A stretch of 64,000 nt of DNA from an uncultured Fodinibius sp. GTDB lineage: Bacteria; Bacteroidota; Rhodothermia; Balneolales; Balneolaceae. Positions 43,719-52,978 of this stretch are shown piece by piece. The DNA lies in assembly GCA_913056455.1 (NCBI GenBank), contig CAJXMJ010000001.1, positions 1,426,001-1,490,000 of the forward strand, in the 5' to 3' direction. The notes below the pieces were generated by a model. That model searched no databases. It was not told where the DNA came from and saw only the letters and a list, made by a program, of their open reading frames with translations. Numbering within the stretch: the stretch's first letter is position 1; the number at the start of each line of letters is the position of its first letter. The position numbers were made by a program, and so were the translations under genes.

Positions 43719-44927
43719 CTATTGTTTAAAATGCTTTCCTAATCGAAGTTCTTGTCCCTGATAATTACTCTCAATATCATCGCCATACACAAATTCAGGA
43801 ACTTCGGTGTTTGGTTCAAATTTCATACTGCAAAACGTTTGTCCGTCTTCTATTAAAAAAGGTACATCGTGCGAACGGACTTCAAGCACAGCGCGTGCTC
43901 CTTTGTCCTCCACTCGGCCGCCAAAACCACTGTCAAAAAAGCCGGCATAATGGGTTCGCAGCTCACCCGATCCCGTATCATAAGCAATCATTTCAGCAGC
44001 TAAATATTCCGGAATGCGACAACGCTCTTTAGAGGCAAAAATATAAAATGCTTCCGGTTCTAAAATAAGATGATCATCCGGCTGATGATAAATAGGCTCC
44101 CAAAATTCCGAAACCTCATAATGGTTAATATTGTCAAGATCGATATAGTCGCGATGCTTTTTAGCCTTGTATCCTACAATTTTACCTTCTGAGGCGTGTA
44201 AATTTACGCTCAAAAAGAGTCCGTTATTAACTTTCAGTTCGTCTACATCCACAGGATTCCCGCCCTCGGTAAAAAGCATCGGATCGGAACTGTGTGTGCG
44301 CAAAATATCCTGATCGGAAAGCACGGTATACCCATGCCGAATGCGTAACTGATTCAATCTATGTCCCGTTTTAACTTTTATGGGGAACGACTTGGGAACA
44401 ACTTCTAAGTACATTTTCCCTTTATAGCCTGATCTTATTTCTTCAAAACGGTGCGAATAATCTGTGATTACCCGCGTAAAGACATCGAGGCGCCCGGTGG
44501 TACTCTTGGGGTTGGCCTTCGCAGAAAGGTGCTCTCCGGATACAATCTGGTAATCCACTCCGTTTTCGTTACCATTAAATAATGTTTTCTGCGGTGAGAT
44601 GTGCGACGGTAAATGCAGCTCTTCGAGCAGCGGAATGATGTATACGCAATTGGGTTCTAAAATAGCTCCATCAGTTATTGAAAAATCATACTGACTGAGC
44701 TTTTCCAGCTTCTGATCAACCGATTCATCTTCGGGCAGAAAACTGCATCGTACCCTATAGGCCTTTTCCCCTAAACGCAGATCTATTGAATTAGGCTGAA
44801 ACTGATCATCCTGCAATGGATATCCATCAGCATGAGAAATTATGCCTGCATTTGCCAATACACGCAATTTTTGAACGGGAAGTATCCCCTTAGTTCGCAG
44901 ATGTACTTTTTGAATCTCGCTGCTCAT
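43719..44927 (-). CDS. dCTP deaminase-family protein (double-domain type)
   Basis: This 402-residue protein (ATG at 44927; the codon before is an in-frame TTG) is about twice the size of standard Dcd. It shows two related dUTPase/Dcd-like beta regions: QPNSIDLRLGEKAYRVRCSF in the first half and GSGELRTHYAGFFDSGFGGR in the second. The two-domain family is known as 2'-deoxycytidine 5'-triphosphate deaminase (DCD N-terminal domain family). It would make dUTP from dCTP, to be handled by the Dut at 31370. Catalytic Glu and Ser/Arg residues cannot be assigned with certainty by eye. Confidence 0.78.
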   Translation of the reverse strand: MSSEIQKVHLRTKGILPVQKLRVLANAGIISHADGYPLQDDQFQPNSIDLRLGEKAYRVRCSFLPEDESVDQKLEKLSQYDFSITDGAILEPNCVYIIPLLEELHLPSHISPQKTLFNGNENGVDYQIVSGEHLSAKANPKSTTGRLDVFTRVITDYSHRFEEIRSGYKGKMYLEVVPKSFPIKVKTGHRLNQLRIRHGYTVLSDQDILRTHSSDPMLFTEGGNPVDVDELKVNNGLFLSVNLHASEGKIVGYKAKKHRDYIDLDNINHYEVSEFWEPIYHQPDDHLILEPEAFYIFASKERCRIPEYLAAEMIAYDTGSGELRTHYAGFFDSGFGGRVEDKGARAVLEVRSHDVPFLIEDGQTFCSMKFEPNTEVPEFVYGDDIESNYQGQELRLGKHFKQ

Positions 44928-45072
44928 CAAAACCTATCTTAAATTAAAACGTTAATGAATATTTTTATCTTATAGAATCTGAACTTGCGCCCTAATATAG
45001 GAATTCAGTAATCAGAATTCAGAATCGATCTTCTATAATTACATACCGATTTCCTAACTAACTTCTCGTACC

Positions 45073-45693
45073 ATGCATATTCTTTTTTGGAGCGGCGGCA
45101 AGGATGCCTATTTAGCGCTTCATTTTTTCAGAGAATCGCATCCGAAGGCGGATTTAAAACTGCTCACAACCTATGATGAGTCCAATGATGTTGTTCCTCA
45201 TCAAAATATCCCGCTATCTGAAATAAAGGAACAGGCAGATCATCTTAACTTGGATCTTATTTCCGTCCCCCTACCCTCCAACTGTCCTAATGATATTTAT
45301 CTGGAACGGATTGAAAATGCCCTGAATAAATTAGAAGAACCCATCGATAATCTCATATTTGGTGATTGGTATTTGGAAGACATTCGACAATGGCGCGAAA
45401 ACGTGTTTAACGAAATGGGATATTCATGCCTATTCCCTATATGGAAAAAAGATCTAAACGAACTGCTTCCTATATTACTTCTAAAGTCGATAGAGATAAA
45501 AATAAGCGCAGTTGAAGAAGACTTCCAATCACTATTAAAAACAGGAGAATCCTATGATCAAAAGTTAGTGATGCAGCTTCGGCGGCTTAATGAGATCGAT
45601 CCCATGGGAGAAAACGGGGAATTTCATACCAAGGTAATATTCAAAGATCCTGATACACTCGATGATCAACCATTAATACCAGGTAGTCGATAG
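45073..45693 (+). CDS. Diphthine-ammonia-ligase-like ATP pyrophosphatase (DUF71)
   Basis: This 206-residue protein starts with LFWSGGKDAYLALHFF, the PP-loop SGGKD motif of N-type ATP pyrophosphatases, and ends with GENGEFHTKVIF, the second conserved motif (GENGEFHT) of the MJ0570/DUF71 family. In eukaryotes and archaea this family makes diphthamide on EF2; bacteria lack that modification, so the bacterial substrate is unknown. It is convergent with the PPIase gene, and the two ends overlap by 21 bases. Confidence 0.85.
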   Translation: MHILFWSGGKDAYLALHFFRESHPKADLKLLTTYDESNDVVPHQNIPLSEIKEQADHLNLDLISVPLPSNCPNDIYLERIENALNKLEEPIDNLIFGDWYLEDIRQWRENVFNEMGYSCLFPIWKKDLNELLPILLLKSIEIKISAVEEDFQSLLKTGESYDQKLVMQLRRLNEIDPMGENGEFHTKVIFKDPDTLDDQPLIPGSR

Positions 45694-47736
45694 TACTTTA
45701 TCTCCTTTCACAATCCTATCCACTACATCCATTCCGTCAGTGACTTTTCCAAATCGTGTATAATTTCCGTTTAGATGTGGCTTCCACTGATGCATTATAA
45801 AATATTGGCTACCCTCGGTATCAGGACCTGCACTGGCAGTACCAACTGCCCCACGCACAAATTCCTCTTCTGATGCTTCGGTGGGAACCACAAAGTCGGG
45901 GCCACCAAAACCATCCTCACGTTCAATATCTCCGCCCTGTACTACAAAGTTGGGAACTACGCGGTGGAACGGCACATCATCATAATGTTCCGCACTATTC
46001 AAGCTGTCGATCATTGCCACCGTGGCGGGAGCACTGAGTGTATTCATCTCAATATGGATTCTACCTTTTTCAGTTTCCAAAAGTAACGTCGGCTTGGGCC
46101 CGAGTTCCCAAAGGCGATCCCAATCGGGCAACCGAAAATCCGTTTGGGATTCTTCCGGTACCTCAACATCCCATCCGGCATCTGCCAGTGAACGATTCAG
46201 CGGCACATAACTTTTAGAAGCAAGCGAGTCGATAACCGGCCTGGCCTGCTCCTCAAATCGCTCTTTATACAGCGAACCAAAGTTCTGATAAACTTCGATA
46301 TCGCCGGGAAGTAAAAAAACTGACAGGCTCCCGTTTATGCGATCAAAATCTTGTGCTCCAAAAAGTGATTCATTCTCCAATAACGATGTCGCTGTATAAG
46401 TCACGCCACGATCTCCGAGATCCAATGCACTAAAAACAATATTTCGTATTTGCTGCCTATGCTTTTTAACTATATCTACATCGTACTGCACCATACTTGC
46501 TAAACTTTGCAGCGCGTACATTGCAGGCAACGACTCACCTTCACTAATTAAATCTCCAATGCGCTGCAAGTAGTTTTCTTCGGACTCGTACTGCTGATAA
46601 ATCCCCAATACCTCAGGCCATAAATAAGGATTTTCATCAGGAATGCTTGCAAGTCGGTCTTGATGGTTATCAACAATCTGCTCATTTACCTGTTGCATTG
46701 TCGCTACGGCCTGTAGCCAAACAGCATCAGCTAAACGTTCATCGGATAGCATTTCATCCTCAATATATTGATAAAGGTCATTATCCTTTTCGATACTACC
46801 ATCCAAACTCCTAAGCGTTTGAATCTGGACATGAGGATTTTCATTCGTCAATAAAATTTTGGCTGCTAACGAATTTTTATCATTCAAGGGCACTTTGCCA
46901 ATAGACATAGCCAACTCATATGCCAGCTGAGCTTCATGATCGAGCATTTGTTCACCATTGTAGAAAATAGTCAAGGTATGAGTCGTACGATCGGGGAGAA
47001 TCTTATTTATGTATTGATCCACATCCCGACTCATTCCCGTTCCCATCAATTGCCATCGATTAAATAAGGTATCTTGGGCAGCAGCAGTTAATCGAGACTC
47101 ATCACTACGATACCAACCATACAAATAAGCCCGAGTAGCCTTATAATTTTCGGTACTAAATGCCTTTTGAATAATCCGAACTTGTTTATTATAAGCTATA
47201 TCAAATTGCTCCACCAGCCGCCCCACTGCCAGTGCCATGGGGTATTCACTTTTCCCTAAATTTTTATTCAACTGATCGACCAAAAAAGCAAGTGTTTGCT
47301 GATCTCCCTGTTGGCCAAGCGCTCTCGAAATTCCCGAACGTAATTCAGGACGTTTGACCCAGCTTTGTTCGAGCTCTCTAATCTCACTTGCAGTAATAGC
47401 ATGTTTACTTATTCCAAGCCAAGAGGCCTCAGAATTCTGCTCCTTGGCAAGTTCAATAAATTGATCAATCGAATTGACAGGGGTATTGGCAAATGCCCGC
47501 CATGCTTGCTCTCGTACTTTGGGGTGTTGGTGAGATAAAAAAGGTTCTAGGAGCTCTATATTTCGCTGGGTAACAGCTTCATATAAGTCCGTATAAGTTG
47601 CAGTAAGCAGCGAATCCGTAACGGGATTCGCACTTTTATACGGTCCCGACCCACCGGCAGAATAGTTAAGTAGAACGATGACACCGACTACCAAAGTTAT
47701 CAAAACTATCCAAGATCGAAGCCGGACGTATTTCAT
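45673..47736 (-). CDS. HEAT-repeat protein fused to cyclophilin-type PPIase
   Basis: This 687-residue protein has an N-terminal signal anchor (about 10-25), then a long helical region (about 35-510) with HEAT-like repeat signs (FLSHQHPKVREQAWRAFANT; LAFLVDQLNKNLGKSEYPMA). A C-terminal cyclophilin domain (about 530-687) follows: LLLETEKGRIHIEMNTLSAP, DDVPFHRVVPNFVVQGGDIE and GTASAGPDTEGSQYFIMHQW. The PPIase core keeps the FHRV and QGGD motifs. It would fold proline-rich substrates in the periplasm, with HEAT repeats as a binding scaffold. The fusion is unusual in length. Confidence 0.9.
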   Translation of the reverse strand: MKYVRLRSWIVLITLVVGVIVLLNYSAGGSGPYKSANPVTDSLLTATYTDLYEAVTQRNIELLEPFLSHQHPKVREQAWRAFANTPVNSIDQFIELAKEQNSEASWLGISKHAITASEIRELEQSWVKRPELRSGISRALGQQGDQQTLAFLVDQLNKNLGKSEYPMALAVGRLVEQFDIAYNKQVRIIQKAFSTENYKATRAYLYGWYRSDESRLTAAAQDTLFNRWQLMGTGMSRDVDQYINKILPDRTTHTLTIFYNGEQMLDHEAQLAYELAMSIGKVPLNDKNSLAAKILLTNENPHVQIQTLRSLDGSIEKDNDLYQYIEDEMLSDERLADAVWLQAVATMQQVNEQIVDNHQDRLASIPDENPYLWPEVLGIYQQYESEENYLQRIGDLISEGESLPAMYALQSLASMVQYDVDIVKKHRQQIRNIVFSALDLGDRGVTYTATSLLENESLFGAQDFDRINGSLSVFLLPGDIEVYQNFGSLYKERFEEQARPVIDSLASKSYVPLNRSLADAGWDVEVPEESQTDFRLPDWDRLWELGPKPTLLLETEKGRIHIEMNTLSAPATVAMIDSLNSAEHYDDVPFHRVVPNFVVQGGDIEREDGFGGPDFVVPTEASEEEFVRGAVGTASAGPDTEGSQYFIMHQWKPHLNGNYTRFGKVTDGMDVVDRIVKGDKVLSTTWY

Positions 47737-47760
47737 TATAGATAAATAGGTTGCAAATAA

Positions 47761-47967
47761 TTAGAGAGAGGGTTTGTGATCCTGGGCTTCTTCAACGCGG
47801 TCAGCATCCTTTTTTTGATGTACGGTCTTCAATTTACCATTTCCATCTTTACGAGCCTCATAAAGCTGGGAATCCTTAATCCATGCTCGTCCCCCGTCGT
47901 GTTGTAAACGTTTCCCATTTTTAAACATAAAAGCTTGTTCATGCAAATCAGGCAAATTCTTCTCCAT
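47761..47967 (-). CDS. Hypothetical small protein
   Basis: This 68-residue basic, hydrophilic protein has no membrane segment: MEKNLPDLHEQAFMFKNGKR, then LQHDGGRAWIKDSQLYEARK, ending in DRVEEAQDHKPSL. I do not recognise it. It lies 24 bases upstream of the PPIase gene on the same strand, with AT-rich DNA in front and a purine-rich AGAAAA stretch before the ATG. Coding is likely but not certain. Confidence 0.5.
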   Translation of the reverse strand: MEKNLPDLHEQAFMFKNGKRLQHDGGRAWIKDSQLYEARKDGNGKLKTVHQKKDADRVEEAQDHKPSL

Positions 47968-48120
47968 AGCAATTTCTTTTTTGTTTGATGTAATTCATTC
48001 CAATAATACAATTTTAACAACTATAATTCATAAGATTTTTAGCTTTGCTTTGAGCTTCGAAAAGCTTATATTTGGCATTCTCTAGCCAAAAGAATTTACA
48101 ACACAAAATTAGACAATTAG

Positions 48121-48636
48121 ATGTACGCAGTAGTAAAAATAGGTGGACATCAATATCGCGTTTCAGAAGGCGATGTCCTATTTGTTGACAAGCAAAGTGA
48201 CGAAACCGATCAAAAGCTTACTTTTGACGAAGTATTATTAACAAATGATGACGGTAATGTAACAGTAGGTCAGCCTGTTGTTGAAGGTGCTGCTGTTGAA
48301 GCAACTTTGCTTGATAATGTAAAATCAGACAAAGTTATTGTCTTCAAAAAGAAACGTCGCAAGGGATATCAAGTTAAACGCGGACACCGTCAACCGATGT
48401 CCCAAATAGAGATCAACAGCATTTCTACTTCCGGCAGTGGAAGTAAGAAAAAAGCTGAGAAAGCAAAAGATACTTCTGATTCTGAAGACACAGGACAAAT
48501 ATCTACTGATATGACAGCAAAAGAGGCTATCAGTCATATCAGAAATACTGATCTTGAAGATCTCAAAGGATTTGTTCCCGATGATGAAGAACGGGTTACC
48601 GTTTTGGATGCATGGAACAGTAAGCAAGAAGGATAA
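48121..48636 (+). CDS. rplU: Ribosomal protein L21 with C-terminal extension
   Basis: Residues 1-103 are a normal L21 (YAVVKIGGHQYRVSEGDVLF at the start; VFKKKRRKGYQVKRGHRQPM near 75-94). About 68 additional residues follow: a Ser/Lys/Asp linker (SGSGSKKKAEKAKDTSDSED) and a short predicted helical domain (AKEAISHIRNTDLEDLKGFV, then DDEERVTVLDAW). L21 binds 23S rRNA near L20. The role of the additional domain is unknown. The gene is followed 20 bases later by rpmA, the usual pair. Confidence 0.95.
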   Translation: MYAVVKIGGHQYRVSEGDVLFVDKQSDETDQKLTFDEVLLTNDDGNVTVGQPVVEGAAVEATLLDNVKSDKVIVFKKKRRKGYQVKRGHRQPMSQIEINSISTSGSGSKKKAEKAKDTSDSEDTGQISTDMTAKEAISHIRNTDLEDLKGFVPDDEERVTVLDAWNSKQEG

Positions 48637-48656
48637 TTCAGAAATTTTAGATTGTT

Positions 48657-48914
48657 ATGGCGCATAAGAAAGGACAAGGATCTACAAAAAACGGTCGTGA
48701 TTCGATTTCGAAACGACTTGGAGTTAAAAAATATGGCGGAGAAGTTGTTAAAGCCGGACATATTATCGTACGTCAGCGTGGTACTAAATTCCACCCCGGC
48801 GATAATGTGGGCCGTGGCGGCGACGACACCCTTTTTGCCAAAGCTGACGGACAGGTTACCTTCCGCGTTCGCTCCGGTGGACGTAAATATGTAAGTGTTG
48901 AGCCTGTTTCATAA
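48657..48914 (+). CDS. rpmA: Ribosomal protein L27
   Basis: This 85-residue protein has the standard start [20 protein letters not shown] and the family motif [20 protein letters not shown]. The N-terminal tail is short and starts directly with AHKKGQGS, so no cleaved extension of the Firmicutes type is present. It reaches the peptidyl-transferase centre of the 50S subunit. A strong terminator follows at 48937. Confidence 0.97.
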   Translation: MAHKKGQGSTKNGRDSISKRLGVKKYGGEVVKAGHIIVRQRGTKFHPGDNVGRGGDDTLFAKADGQVTFRVRSGGRKYVSVEPVS

Positions 48915-48936
48915 CAGTACTTTTTTACCAGATTTT

Positions 48937-48973
48937 AAAGCCTTGGTTTCTTAACAGACCAAGGCTTTTTTTA
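48937..48973 (+). terminator. Terminator of rplU-rpmA
   Basis: AAAGCCTTGGT (48937-48947) pairs over 11 bp with ACCAAGGCTTT (48958-48968), followed by further T residues: a classic intrinsic terminator 22 bases after the rpmA stop. Confidence 0.93.
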
Positions 48974-48984
48974 TATTACCTTCT

Positions 48985-49641
48985 ATGGAAAAGAAAAATA
49001 TACCGGGTCTGCCCCACCTACAATTTCGCAACCTTTTTTGTATTGGTCGTAACTATGTTGAGCACGCCCAAGAACTCAACAATGAAGTTCCAAGCCAGCC
49101 GCTTGTTTTTCTAAAACCGACCAGCACCATCATTTTTGATAGTGAGAGCATTCAGATTCCTCCCCAAAGTAAAAATGTGCATCATGAGGTAGAATTAGCC
49201 GTTGCTATTGATAAGGGTGGTACGAATATCCCAAAAGAAAAAGCCTTGGAACATGTTGGGGGTTACGGCATTGGGATTGATGTTACCGCTCGCGATATTC
49301 AGCAAAAGGCTAAAGAAAAAGGGCATCCATGGACCGTAGCTAAAGGATTTGATACCTTTGCTCCTCTCAGTACTTTTATCAAAAAGGATCAGGTCGAAGA
49401 TCCCCAAAATCTTAATTTACAGATATCAGTAAATGGCGAAATTCGCCAATCAGACAGTACTAAGCTGATGATTCACACCGTAACTGACCTCATTCACTAT
49501 TTGTCAACCATTTTTACCCTCCAACCTGGTGATGTTATCTTAACCGGCACCCCTAAAGGAGTCTCAGCTATAACCCAAGGAGACAAAATTGAGGCTTCTT
49601 TAGATAATGGACTGACAACAATTTCTGTAACTGTGGATTAA
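48985..49641 (+). CDS. Fumarylacetoacetate hydrolase family protein
   Basis: This 218-residue single-domain protein has the FAH motifs: FCIGRNYVEHAQELNNEVPS, KNVHHEVELAVAIDKGG (metal-binding Glu pair), GYGIGIDVTARDIQ and VILTGTPKGVSAI. Small family members include acylpyruvases and oxaloacetate decarboxylases; which reaction applies cannot be told. A divalent metal site is expected. It begins 12 bases after the L27 terminator and is followed 3 bases later by the M23 peptidase gene. Confidence 0.88.
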   Translation: MEKKNIPGLPHLQFRNLFCIGRNYVEHAQELNNEVPSQPLVFLKPTSTIIFDSESIQIPPQSKNVHHEVELAVAIDKGGTNIPKEKALEHVGGYGIGIDVTARDIQQKAKEKGHPWTVAKGFDTFAPLSTFIKKDQVEDPQNLNLQISVNGEIRQSDSTKLMIHTVTDLIHYLSTIFTLQPGDVILTGTPKGVSAITQGDKIEASLDNGLTTISVTVD

Positions 49642-49644
49642 CCG

Positions 49645-51573
49645 ATGAACATTCGCCTTCTCCTTTTTACTCTTTTTATTGGGATTTTTGCTCACCCATC
49701 ATCAGCCCAAGAGTCGAATTCCTTTGATCCAACACAAGGCTACTATCTATGGCCAACAGAAGCCAGCCATTACCTTTCTTCTACTTTTGGCGAAACAAGA
49801 GCGGCACACTTTCACGCTGCTTTAGATATTAAAACCTGGGGACGGAAGGGATATGAAGTTTACGCTACGCGAGATGGCATCGTCGATCGCGTTGCTATTG
49901 GCCCACGAGGCTATGGCAAAGTGATCTACTTAAAACACAACGATGGCTCTTATTCAATATATGCACACCTACTATCTTTCAACGATGAACTTCAGCAACT
50001 GGCTGATTCTGTTCGTTTTGCTGAAAACTATCAGTTTGAAATAGAGAAATTCTGGGGTTGGCGTAATATTAAGGTCAAGCAGGGTGACCTCATCGGATAC
50101 AGTGGCGCATCCGGCATCGGTCCACCCCACCTTCATTTTGAGCTTCGAACACCCACTCACAAACCATTTAATCCCCTGCTGACAAATTTATCAGTTAAAG
50201 ATAACATTCCCCCACAAATTCGCGGACTTTCTATTGAACCGCTCAGTTTTAAATCAACTATTGAAGGGAATAATGCCATCTACACAAAAAGACCAAAAGT
50301 TAGTAATGGAACATATAGCTTTGGAACAATCACAGTAAACGGGCCGGTAGGGTTGGGCGTTAATGCTTTTGATCAATCTAATAATGTCCACAACACATAT
50401 GCTGTTTATGAGCTTAATCTTAAAGTAAATGGAAAGCAGCTTTTTAGTTCTAAAGTTGACAGTTTCTCGTATAATGAAACGCACCAGATGTTTATTGACC
50501 GCGTCTATCCCCTTCTAAAAGATACAGACAAGGGATTCCAGCGACTATATGTAACAGATGGAAACTCCCTCCCATTTTATAACACAAACCGTCATAATGA
50601 AGGCTTAAATCTACCCTCGGGAACGCATAATGTTACTATCACGGCAAAAGATTATTATGGCAATAATTCTACAGCCAAACTCACTTTGAAAGTTTCCGAT
50701 ACCTCACCTCAACAAGAGAATCGATTATTTACAAATCGTAATTCAACCCTAAGTAATATATCCCCCGAGCATTGGAACTGGTTTTCAGATTGGGTGATCA
50801 TTCCATACAATCAATATGAGTACACGACAATTGATTTAGGTAATAAAAATCAACTTGTTGAACATGCCAACGGCATATCGGTAAATTTAACGGGTCAAAA
50901 ATATCGCTTTGTTCATACCCCGGAATCAGGACCACTTCAACTCTACCGAATCACTCCTAATTCCACCTCTTTCATTTCTGCCGCAGACCAAAACCATTTT
51001 GCAGTATTTCCTGACCAAGCATTTACTGATACGGTTTCGGTGGGCATGTCTGTTAATAGCTTTAACAAAGATTCCTTAACCGTAGATTTAATTCCGAATG
51101 CCTACCCGGTTAACGAAGAGTTTTCATTTTATACCACCCGTAATAGAGCTTTAACCGATACGTCTAAGCTCTCATTCTATAGTTTTGATCAAGAAGATGA
51201 GGACTGGGAATTAATTCCTACATGCTTTACAAGCTCTCATATTATCGGCAAAGCTAAAACGATGGGACATTTTTCTTTGATAAGAGATCTAACAGCACCT
51301 AAAATATCTAACCCATACATACGGCAGCGTGCCGATGACAAATGGGTCATATATATCGATGCTATCGATAATCTTTCTGGTATTGATTATTCCAGATCTA
51401 AGATATTCGTCAATAACAACCAGGGCATTGCCGAATTTGAACCTGAAAATGATCGCTTTGTTTATTATCATCCTAATTTCGTGCCCGCCGCCTCTATGAA
51501 CGTTAAGGTTATTGCCTATGATAAAATGGGAAACAAAACAGAACAGGTTTTTGAATTAAAAAGGAAGAAATAA
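49645..51573 (+). CDS. M23 family (LytM-type) metallopeptidase
   Basis: This 642-residue exported protein has a signal peptide (cleavage after PSSAQ, about 21). An M23 domain lies at about 40-185 with zinc ligands in HFHAALD (His57, Asp61) and HLHFE (His162, His164), and His108 in YAHLLS. The ~450 residues after it are beta-rich Ig-like repeats of unknown role. It probably cuts peptidoglycan cross-bridges or helps amidases. The TAA stop lies inside the first bases of a large palindromic terminator. Confidence 0.92.
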   Translation: MNIRLLLFTLFIGIFAHPSSAQESNSFDPTQGYYLWPTEASHYLSSTFGETRAAHFHAALDIKTWGRKGYEVYATRDGIVDRVAIGPRGYGKVIYLKHNDGSYSIYAHLLSFNDELQQLADSVRFAENYQFEIEKFWGWRNIKVKQGDLIGYSGASGIGPPHLHFELRTPTHKPFNPLLTNLSVKDNIPPQIRGLSIEPLSFKSTIEGNNAIYTKRPKVSNGTYSFGTITVNGPVGLGVNAFDQSNNVHNTYAVYELNLKVNGKQLFSSKVDSFSYNETHQMFIDRVYPLLKDTDKGFQRLYVTDGNSLPFYNTNRHNEGLNLPSGTHNVTITAKDYYGNNSTAKLTLKVSDTSPQQENRLFTNRNSTLSNISPEHWNWFSDWVIIPYNQYEYTTIDLGNKNQLVEHANGISVNLTGQKYRFVHTPESGPLQLYRITPNSTSFISAADQNHFAVFPDQAFTDTVSVGMSVNSFNKDSLTVDLIPNAYPVNEEFSFYTTRNRALTDTSKLSFYSFDQEDEDWELIPTCFTSSHIIGKAKTMGHFSLIRDLTAPKISNPYIRQRADDKWVIYIDAIDNLSGIDYSRSKIFVNNNQGIAEFEPENDRFVYYHPNFVPAASMNVKVIAYDKMGNKTEQVFELKRKK

Positions 51574-51613
51574 AAAATAGGGAGAAACTGCGCGCAGTTT
51601 CTCCCTATTTTTT
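51572..51613. terminator. 42-bp perfect palindrome, bidirectional terminator
   Basis: The arms are exact complements of 21 bases each, starting with AAAAAATAGGG and ending in CCCTATTTTTT, with the centre CGCG. It lies between the convergent M23 and RidA genes and gives a GC-containing stem with T-tails in both directions. It overlaps the last two bases of the M23 stop codon. Confidence 0.93.
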
Positions 51614-51632
51614 ACAAAAACTGTCTTACTGT

Positions 51633-52010
51633 TTAAAGATGTGCAGTACAGCCAATCTCGACCTTGCAGTTTTTCGGTAGCGTTTTTACTGCAACCGTTT
51701 CTCGAGCAGGCGGTTCATTTTCGAAATACTTACCATAAATCTCATTAACGGTCCCAAAGTTATCCATATCATCCAGAAAAATGCTACACTTGATAACTTT
51801 ATCAAAACCGGAGCCGGCCTCGTCCAAAACAGCCTTTAAATTTTGCATAACTTGTTCTGCCTGAGAACTAACATCATCTCCCACAAACTCCATGCTGTCG
51901 GGATCTAATCCTATTTGTCCCGAGCAATACACTATGTCGTCATGGACAACTGCCTGACTATAAGGACCAATAGCTTCTGGTGCACTTGATGTATGAATAA
52001 TCTTCTTCAT
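51633..52010 (-). CDS. ridA: RidA family enamine/imine deaminase
   Basis: This 125-residue protein matches RidA: IIHTSSAPEAIGPYSQAVVH at the start, YCSGQIGLDPDSMEFVG, and the end ARETVAVKTLPKNCKVEIGC with the catalytic Arg in PPARETV. It forms a trimer that hydrolyses reactive 2-aminoacrylate from PLP enzymes, such as the metB-like enzyme at 55578. It follows the alpha/beta hydrolase gene by 13 bases. Confidence 0.95.
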   Translation of the reverse strand: MKKIIHTSSAPEAIGPYSQAVVHDDIVYCSGQIGLDPDSMEFVGDDVSSQAEQVMQNLKAVLDEAGSGFDKVIKCSIFLDDMDNFGTVNEIYGKYFENEPPARETVAVKTLPKNCKVEIGCTAHL

Positions 52011-52023
52011 GATCTATAATATA

Positions 52024-52827
52024 TTATTTAATTGAAGTTGCATTTTTATTTTTTAATTCCAGTAAAAACTCATTCAGATAAAAGGCGAATTTCTCGGGAT
52101 GTTCCATCATAGGAGCATGCCCACATTGATCTATCCATTTAAGACGAGAATTGGGCAAATCTTGCTGAAACTGTTCGGCAACTTCGGGAGGCGTAATCTC
52201 ATCCTGCTTACCCCAAATCAACAACACTTCTTGATCGATATCAGCCAGATAATCTTCCATGCTGTACTCGTGTGTTTCCCGGGCAATGGCCAACACGTTC
52301 AACAAGTTCGATCGATCATTAATCACTTCCATTATTTCATCCATGAGTTCTTCCGTAACAAAATCATCATCATAAAATGTAATTGCTGCTTGTTTACGCA
52401 CATAATCACGATCGTTGCGACGAGGAAAAGTGGATCCAAAATCTCGTTCTTGCAGCCCAGAACTTCCAGTTAAAATCAATGCCTGAACATTCTCCGGATG
52501 TTGCACCGTGTACTCAAGGGCCAAGTGTCCTCCCATGGAATTACCCAATAAGATAGGATTTGTGATTTCCAATGCCTCCATGAAAGAATGCAGCCATTTC
52601 GCCAAATTCGTAAAGGTCAGCTTTCGGGCCTTAAACTCATAGAGCGGGATAGATGGAACATAAATATTATAGTCATCTATATATTCAACTAATGCATCAT
52701 AATTACTTAATCCCCCAAACATACCATGCAAAAAAACTAGACTGGCAGAATCTTCTGTTCCTTTTGAAATGTTGAGATATTCATAACCGTTGTAGTGATG
52801 ACTTTCGAAATGACTGCTGCCGAACAT
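52024..52827 (-). CDS. Alpha/beta hydrolase
   Basis: This 267-residue protein has the nucleophile elbow GNSMGG (95-100, Ser97), oxyanion segment LVFLHGMFGGLSNY, Asp in LIWGKQDEITPPEV and His in QCGHAPMMEHPE. All members of the catalytic triad are therefore present. The family covers many esterases and C-C hydrolases; the substrate cannot be inferred. It is the first gene of a pair with ridA. Confidence 0.9.
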   Translation of the reverse strand: MFGSSHFESHHYNGYEYLNISKGTEDSASLVFLHGMFGGLSNYDALVEYIDDYNIYVPSIPLYEFKARKLTFTNLAKWLHSFMEALEITNPILLGNSMGGHLALEYTVQHPENVQALILTGSSGLQERDFGSTFPRRNDRDYVRKQAAITFYDDDFVTEELMDEIMEVINDRSNLLNVLAIARETHEYSMEDYLADIDQEVLLIWGKQDEITPPEVAEQFQQDLPNSRLKWIDQCGHAPMMEHPEKFAFYLNEFLLELKNKNATSIK

Positions 52828-52978
52828 ATATTGATACCTGGGTTAATAGACTGTTATTTTTTATGTACGTAATATAATAAAATTATGCATTAATATTGCA
52901 GAAAGGACTATATATGATTACTTTCTGCACTTACGAATGGATATTCTAATAACATTGAATTTATAGCAATCAGAAACC

